Below are positions 3,719 to 5,400 of a stretch of 5,400 nucleotides of DNA, one piece after another. Both the position numbers and the translations under genes were made by a program. The stretch comes from Dehalococcoidia bacterium (lineage in GTDB: Bacteria; Chloroflexota; Dehalococcoidia; SHYD01; SHYC01). How positions within the stretch are numbered: position 1 is the first letter of the stretch; the number at the start of each line of letters is the position of its first letter. The DNA lies in assembly GCA_016844365.1 (NCBI GenBank), contig JAENIT010000055.1, positions 1-5,400 of the forward strand. The letters run 5' to 3'. Below the pieces are notes generated by a model. The model was not told where the DNA came from. It saw only the letters and a program-made list of their open reading frames with translations, and made no database searches.

Positions 3719-4027
3719 ACACCTCAGTGAGACTCGTTAGGCCGCAGTCCCAACTAAAGGCCCTCTCATAGCAGGCCGATCTGTAGCGTAGTCATGCTCC
3801 CTCGCGGCGTATCCAGCTAGAACTGCGTGTAAACTGGGAAGCCATGGGCAACTACACCAGAGCGAGCTATCGCAAGTGCGCAATTTTGTGCTATACTGAA
3901 ACCAGTGGCGGCAATCAGACAGCCCGTAGCGCCGGTACAGGATTCTCCCCAGCATTCTGTCTTCTCTCCTCTTCGCGCTGACCGACCAGCCCCAACTTTT
4001 TTAAATCTAAGGAGTCAGCGCGCCAGT
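3719..4027. other. gene-poor stretch ahead of the helicase
   Basis: About 310 bases hold no gene I can support on either strand. A minus-strand frame of 72 codons (3737-3955) has a Cys/Trp/Tyr-rich unnatural composition and no SD. The only signal is the extended -10 element at 3889-3897, with a transcribed leader after it containing a pyrimidine-rich stretch (3950-3975) and CTTTTTTAAAT near 4000. Confidence 0.6.
3889..3897 (+). promoter_or_regulatory. extended -10 promoter candidate for the helicase (TGCTATACT)
   Basis: TG-C-TATACT matches the extended -10 consensus with one change. The -35 position (around 3869-3875, ATCGCAA) is poor, as is usual for extended -10 promoters. A start near 3904 would give a leader of about 190 bases before the helicase, including the 23-aa upstream ORF. 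Confidence 0.45.
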
Positions 4028-4099
4028 ATGCACAAACGCCCTCTCATGGCCTATCAATCTAGGCCAAAAACCATCTTAAGGAGCAACAACTCTTGGTAA
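4028..4099 (+). CDS. possible 23-aa upstream ORF overlapping the helicase start
   Basis: ATG 4028 opens MHKRPLMAYQSRPKTILRSNNSW, ending in TAA at 4097-4099, seven bases inside the helicase frame (TTG at 4093-4095). TAAGGAG (4008-4014) precedes it but 13 bases away, longer than ideal. The end overlap would let terminating ribosomes re-initiate at the TTG. The same frame is open back to a GTG near 3905, which has no SD. The peptide is basic with no known family. Confidence 0.3.
   Translation: MHKRPLMAYQSRPKTILRSNNSW
4078..4083 (+). promoter_or_regulatory. SD that fixes the helicase TTG start
   Basis: AAGGAG lies nine bases before TTG 4093. No ATG or GTG start exists between it and the helicase Q-motif, so TTG is the best start. 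The next in-frame TTG (4111) is 27 bases away. Confidence 0.65.
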
Positions 4100-5292
4100 C
4101 GTCCAATACTTTGTCTTTTACAGACTTTCAACTTCACCCCTCTCTGCTAGAGGCCATCGGTAGGATGGGTATCAGCAGCCCAACACCTATCCAATCATGC
4201 GTAATCCCAGCGATGCTGCAGGGCAAAGATGTCGTGGGGCAAGCCCGTACTGGCTCAGGGAAAACCCTAGCCTTTGCAATCCCGGCGCTATCGCGCTGTG
4301 ACCCTGCGGTGCGAGCAGTGCAGGCTCTGGTTCTAGCCCCAACCAGAGAACTGGCGATCCAGATCGGGCAGGTGATGACTCTATTGACCCGGGCCAATCA
4401 CTTGAGGGTTACCCTGCTTTACGGAGGCCACTCGATGGAGCCGGAGCAACGGGCTCTCGCTGGCGGGGCACAGATCGTCATCGCCACGCCAGGACGCACA
4501 ATAGACCACCTCCAGCGCGGGACATTATCCCTCAGAGGGTTGCGTCTGCTAGTGCTGGATGAGGCTGACGAGATGCTCGACCGAGGCTTTGGCCCCCAGG
4601 TGGAGCGTATTCTGTCTCAGTCGCCGCGTGACCGGCAGACTGCGCTGTTCTCCGCCACGATGCCCGACTGGGTTACCCAGGCCGCAGCGCGTTACTTGCG
4701 AGACCCACAGGTATTCCAAGTGGACGCAACAATACATGCGCCGCCTGAAATCGAGCACATCGTCTATGAGATAGATACAGTGAAGAAGTTCGGAGCGCTA
4801 CGCACTCTCCTTGACCAACAAGGCCCCCACCCGATCATCGTTTTCGGGCGGACCAAACATGGTGTGAAAAAGCTGGCCCAACAGCTCAGCGCTCTGGGCT
4901 ACGCTGCTGCCGCTTTACAGGGCAACCTGAGCCAAAACGCTCGGGAGCGGGTCATGACCGATTTCCGTTCCGGGAAGGTGCGAGTCCTCTTAGCCACGAA
5001 TGTGGCGGCTCGGGGGTTGGATGTGGATGGGGTGGAGCAGGTGATCAATTACGAGCTCCCAGAATCGGGAGAGTGGTTCACCCATCGGGTTGGCCGTACC
5101 GGTCGAATGGGTCGCTCTGGAGAATCTATAACCTTTATTGCGCCCGAGGATGCGCTGAAGTGGCGGCAGATAGAGCGCACACTCGGGAGACGACTCGCCC
5201 GAGAACCCTGGAGTGGTGGCACTCATAGCGAGCCGCTAGAGCCGCGCAGGGGCCAGACGACAACACTTGCACCGGTACACCCAAGACGCTAG
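4093..5292 (+). CDS. DEAD-box ATP-dependent RNA helicase
   Basis: This 399-residue protein uses ATP to unwind short RNA duplexes, in bacteria usually for cold adaptation, ribosome assembly or mRNA decay. All family motifs are visible in order: Q-motif (Phe9, TPIQ 31-34), I ARTGSGKT 51-58, Ia PTRELA 83-88, GG 111-112, Ib TPGR 132-135, II DEAD 156-159, III SAT 187-189, IV IIVFGRT 248-254, QGNLSQ 276-281, V ATNVAARGLD 301-310, VI HRVGRTGR 331-338. Both RecA-like domains are therefore complete. The tail after motif VI is only about 60 residues, with a basic polar end (EPRRGQTTTLAPVHPRR), so there is no DbpA-type RNA-binding domain. This resembles short RhlE/CshA-like enzymes; I give no symbol. 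TTG start with SD AAGGAG; long leader with an overlapping upstream ORF. A strong hairpin follows 36 bases after the stop. Confidence 0.97.
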   Translation: MVTSNTLSFTDFQLHPSLLEAIGRMGISSPTPIQSCVIPAMLQGKDVVGQARTGSGKTLAFAIPALSRCDPAVRAVQALVLAPTRELAIQIGQVMTLLTRANHLRVTLLYGGHSMEPEQRALAGGAQIVIATPGRTIDHLQRGTLSLRGLRLLVLDEADEMLDRGFGPQVERILSQSPRDRQTALFSATMPDWVTQAAARYLRDPQVFQVDATIHAPPEIEHIVYEIDTVKKFGALRTLLDQQGPHPIIVFGRTKHGVKKLAQQLSALGYAAAALQGNLSQNARERVMTDFRSGKVRVLLATNVAARGLDVDGVEQVINYELPESGEWFTHRVGRTGRMGRSGESITFIAPEDALKWRQIERTLGRRLAREPWSGGTHSEPLEPRRGQTTTLAPVHPRR

Positions 5293-5328
5293 GGTAAAGA
5301 TTTTAAAAGACCACCTTAACGGACCCAG

Positions 5329-5358
5329 AGTGGGGCAGGACGCGTGCCCTGCCCCACT
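5329..5358 (+). terminator. perfect 11-bp hairpin after the helicase, no U-tract
   Basis: AGTGGGGCAGG (5329-5339) and CCTGCCCCACT (5348-5358) are exact reverse complements around ACGCGTGC. It lies 36 bases after the helicase stop and is very GC-rich. The following bases are ATCTATACCG, not a T-run. It probably ends the helicase transcript. Confidence 0.7.
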
Positions 5359-5378
5359 ATCTATACCGCGTAGTCTAC

Positions 5379-5391
5379 ATTGGTTACCAAT
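5379..5391. promoter_or_regulatory. ATTGGT-T-ACCAAT palindrome, possible operator of the next gene
   Basis: ATTGGTTACCAAT has perfect six-base arms around one central T, the symmetry expected of a small dimeric repressor site. It lies beyond the helicase terminator, so would concern a gene to the right of the window. A single short palindrome can occur by chance. Confidence 0.25.
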
Positions 5392-5400
5392 AGCCTAAGA

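Noticed and set aside
3737..3955. 72-aa minus-strand frame before the helicase
   Set aside because: Cys, Trp, Tyr and Arg-rich composition, no SD, and it crosses the helicase promoter candidate.

Overview
This is a bacterial window of about 5.4 kb in which every gene I can support lies on the + strand. Base composition is moderately GC-rich. Starts include ATG, GTG and TTG, and most genes have a purine-rich Shine-Dalgarno (SD). The small-gene repertoire (zinc-ribbon micro-proteins, a one-helix protein with an INVP-like tail, a sortase-signal-like C-terminus, membrane-anchored CsbD) reminds me of Chloroflexota from environmental genomes. That assignment is an impression from protein style; there is no marker gene here to prove it.

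Left part (1-1007): the window opens inside the C-terminus of a Thr/Pro-rich surface protein with a membrane-anchor tail. Then come a possible 35-aa Cys-containing protein, a 90-aa single-pass membrane protein with beta-prone I-x-I/V-x-x-P repeats, a strong hairpin, a second hairpin with an orphan SD, and a 54-aa CxxC...CxxC zinc-ribbon protein.

Stress block (1071-2353): a complete Dps ferritin-like protein is followed by two tandem genes for membrane-anchored CsbD-family stress proteins. The two csbD genes arose by tandem duplication of a unit of about 400 bp. That unit began inside the 3' end of dps, because an 18-bp copy of the dps tail sits between them. The block closes with a perfect 13-bp hairpin. 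Dps (iron/DNA protection) and CsbD (general-stress protein in Bacillus) together suggest a stress-response locus.

Small-gene block (2354-3718): two copies of a 25-aa, very basic, Pro-rich peptide gene lie about 1.1 kb apart and flank the other genes. They share a 23-bp identical core and homologous 3' flanks. One copy has a good SD but ATA where the other has ATG. Between them are a 153-aa membrane-anchored protein of unknown family, a 10-codon GTG leader ORF translationally overlapping a 56-aa C-x-H-H-W / C-x-x-C-G zinc-binding micro-protein, and a weak 31-aa ORF.

Right part (3719-5400): a gene-poor leader of about 370 bp carries an extended -10 promoter candidate and a 23-aa upstream ORF that overlaps the TTG start of a full-length DEAD-box RNA helicase (399 aa). 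A perfect 11-bp hairpin follows the helicase. None of the three strong hairpins that follow genes has a U-tract.
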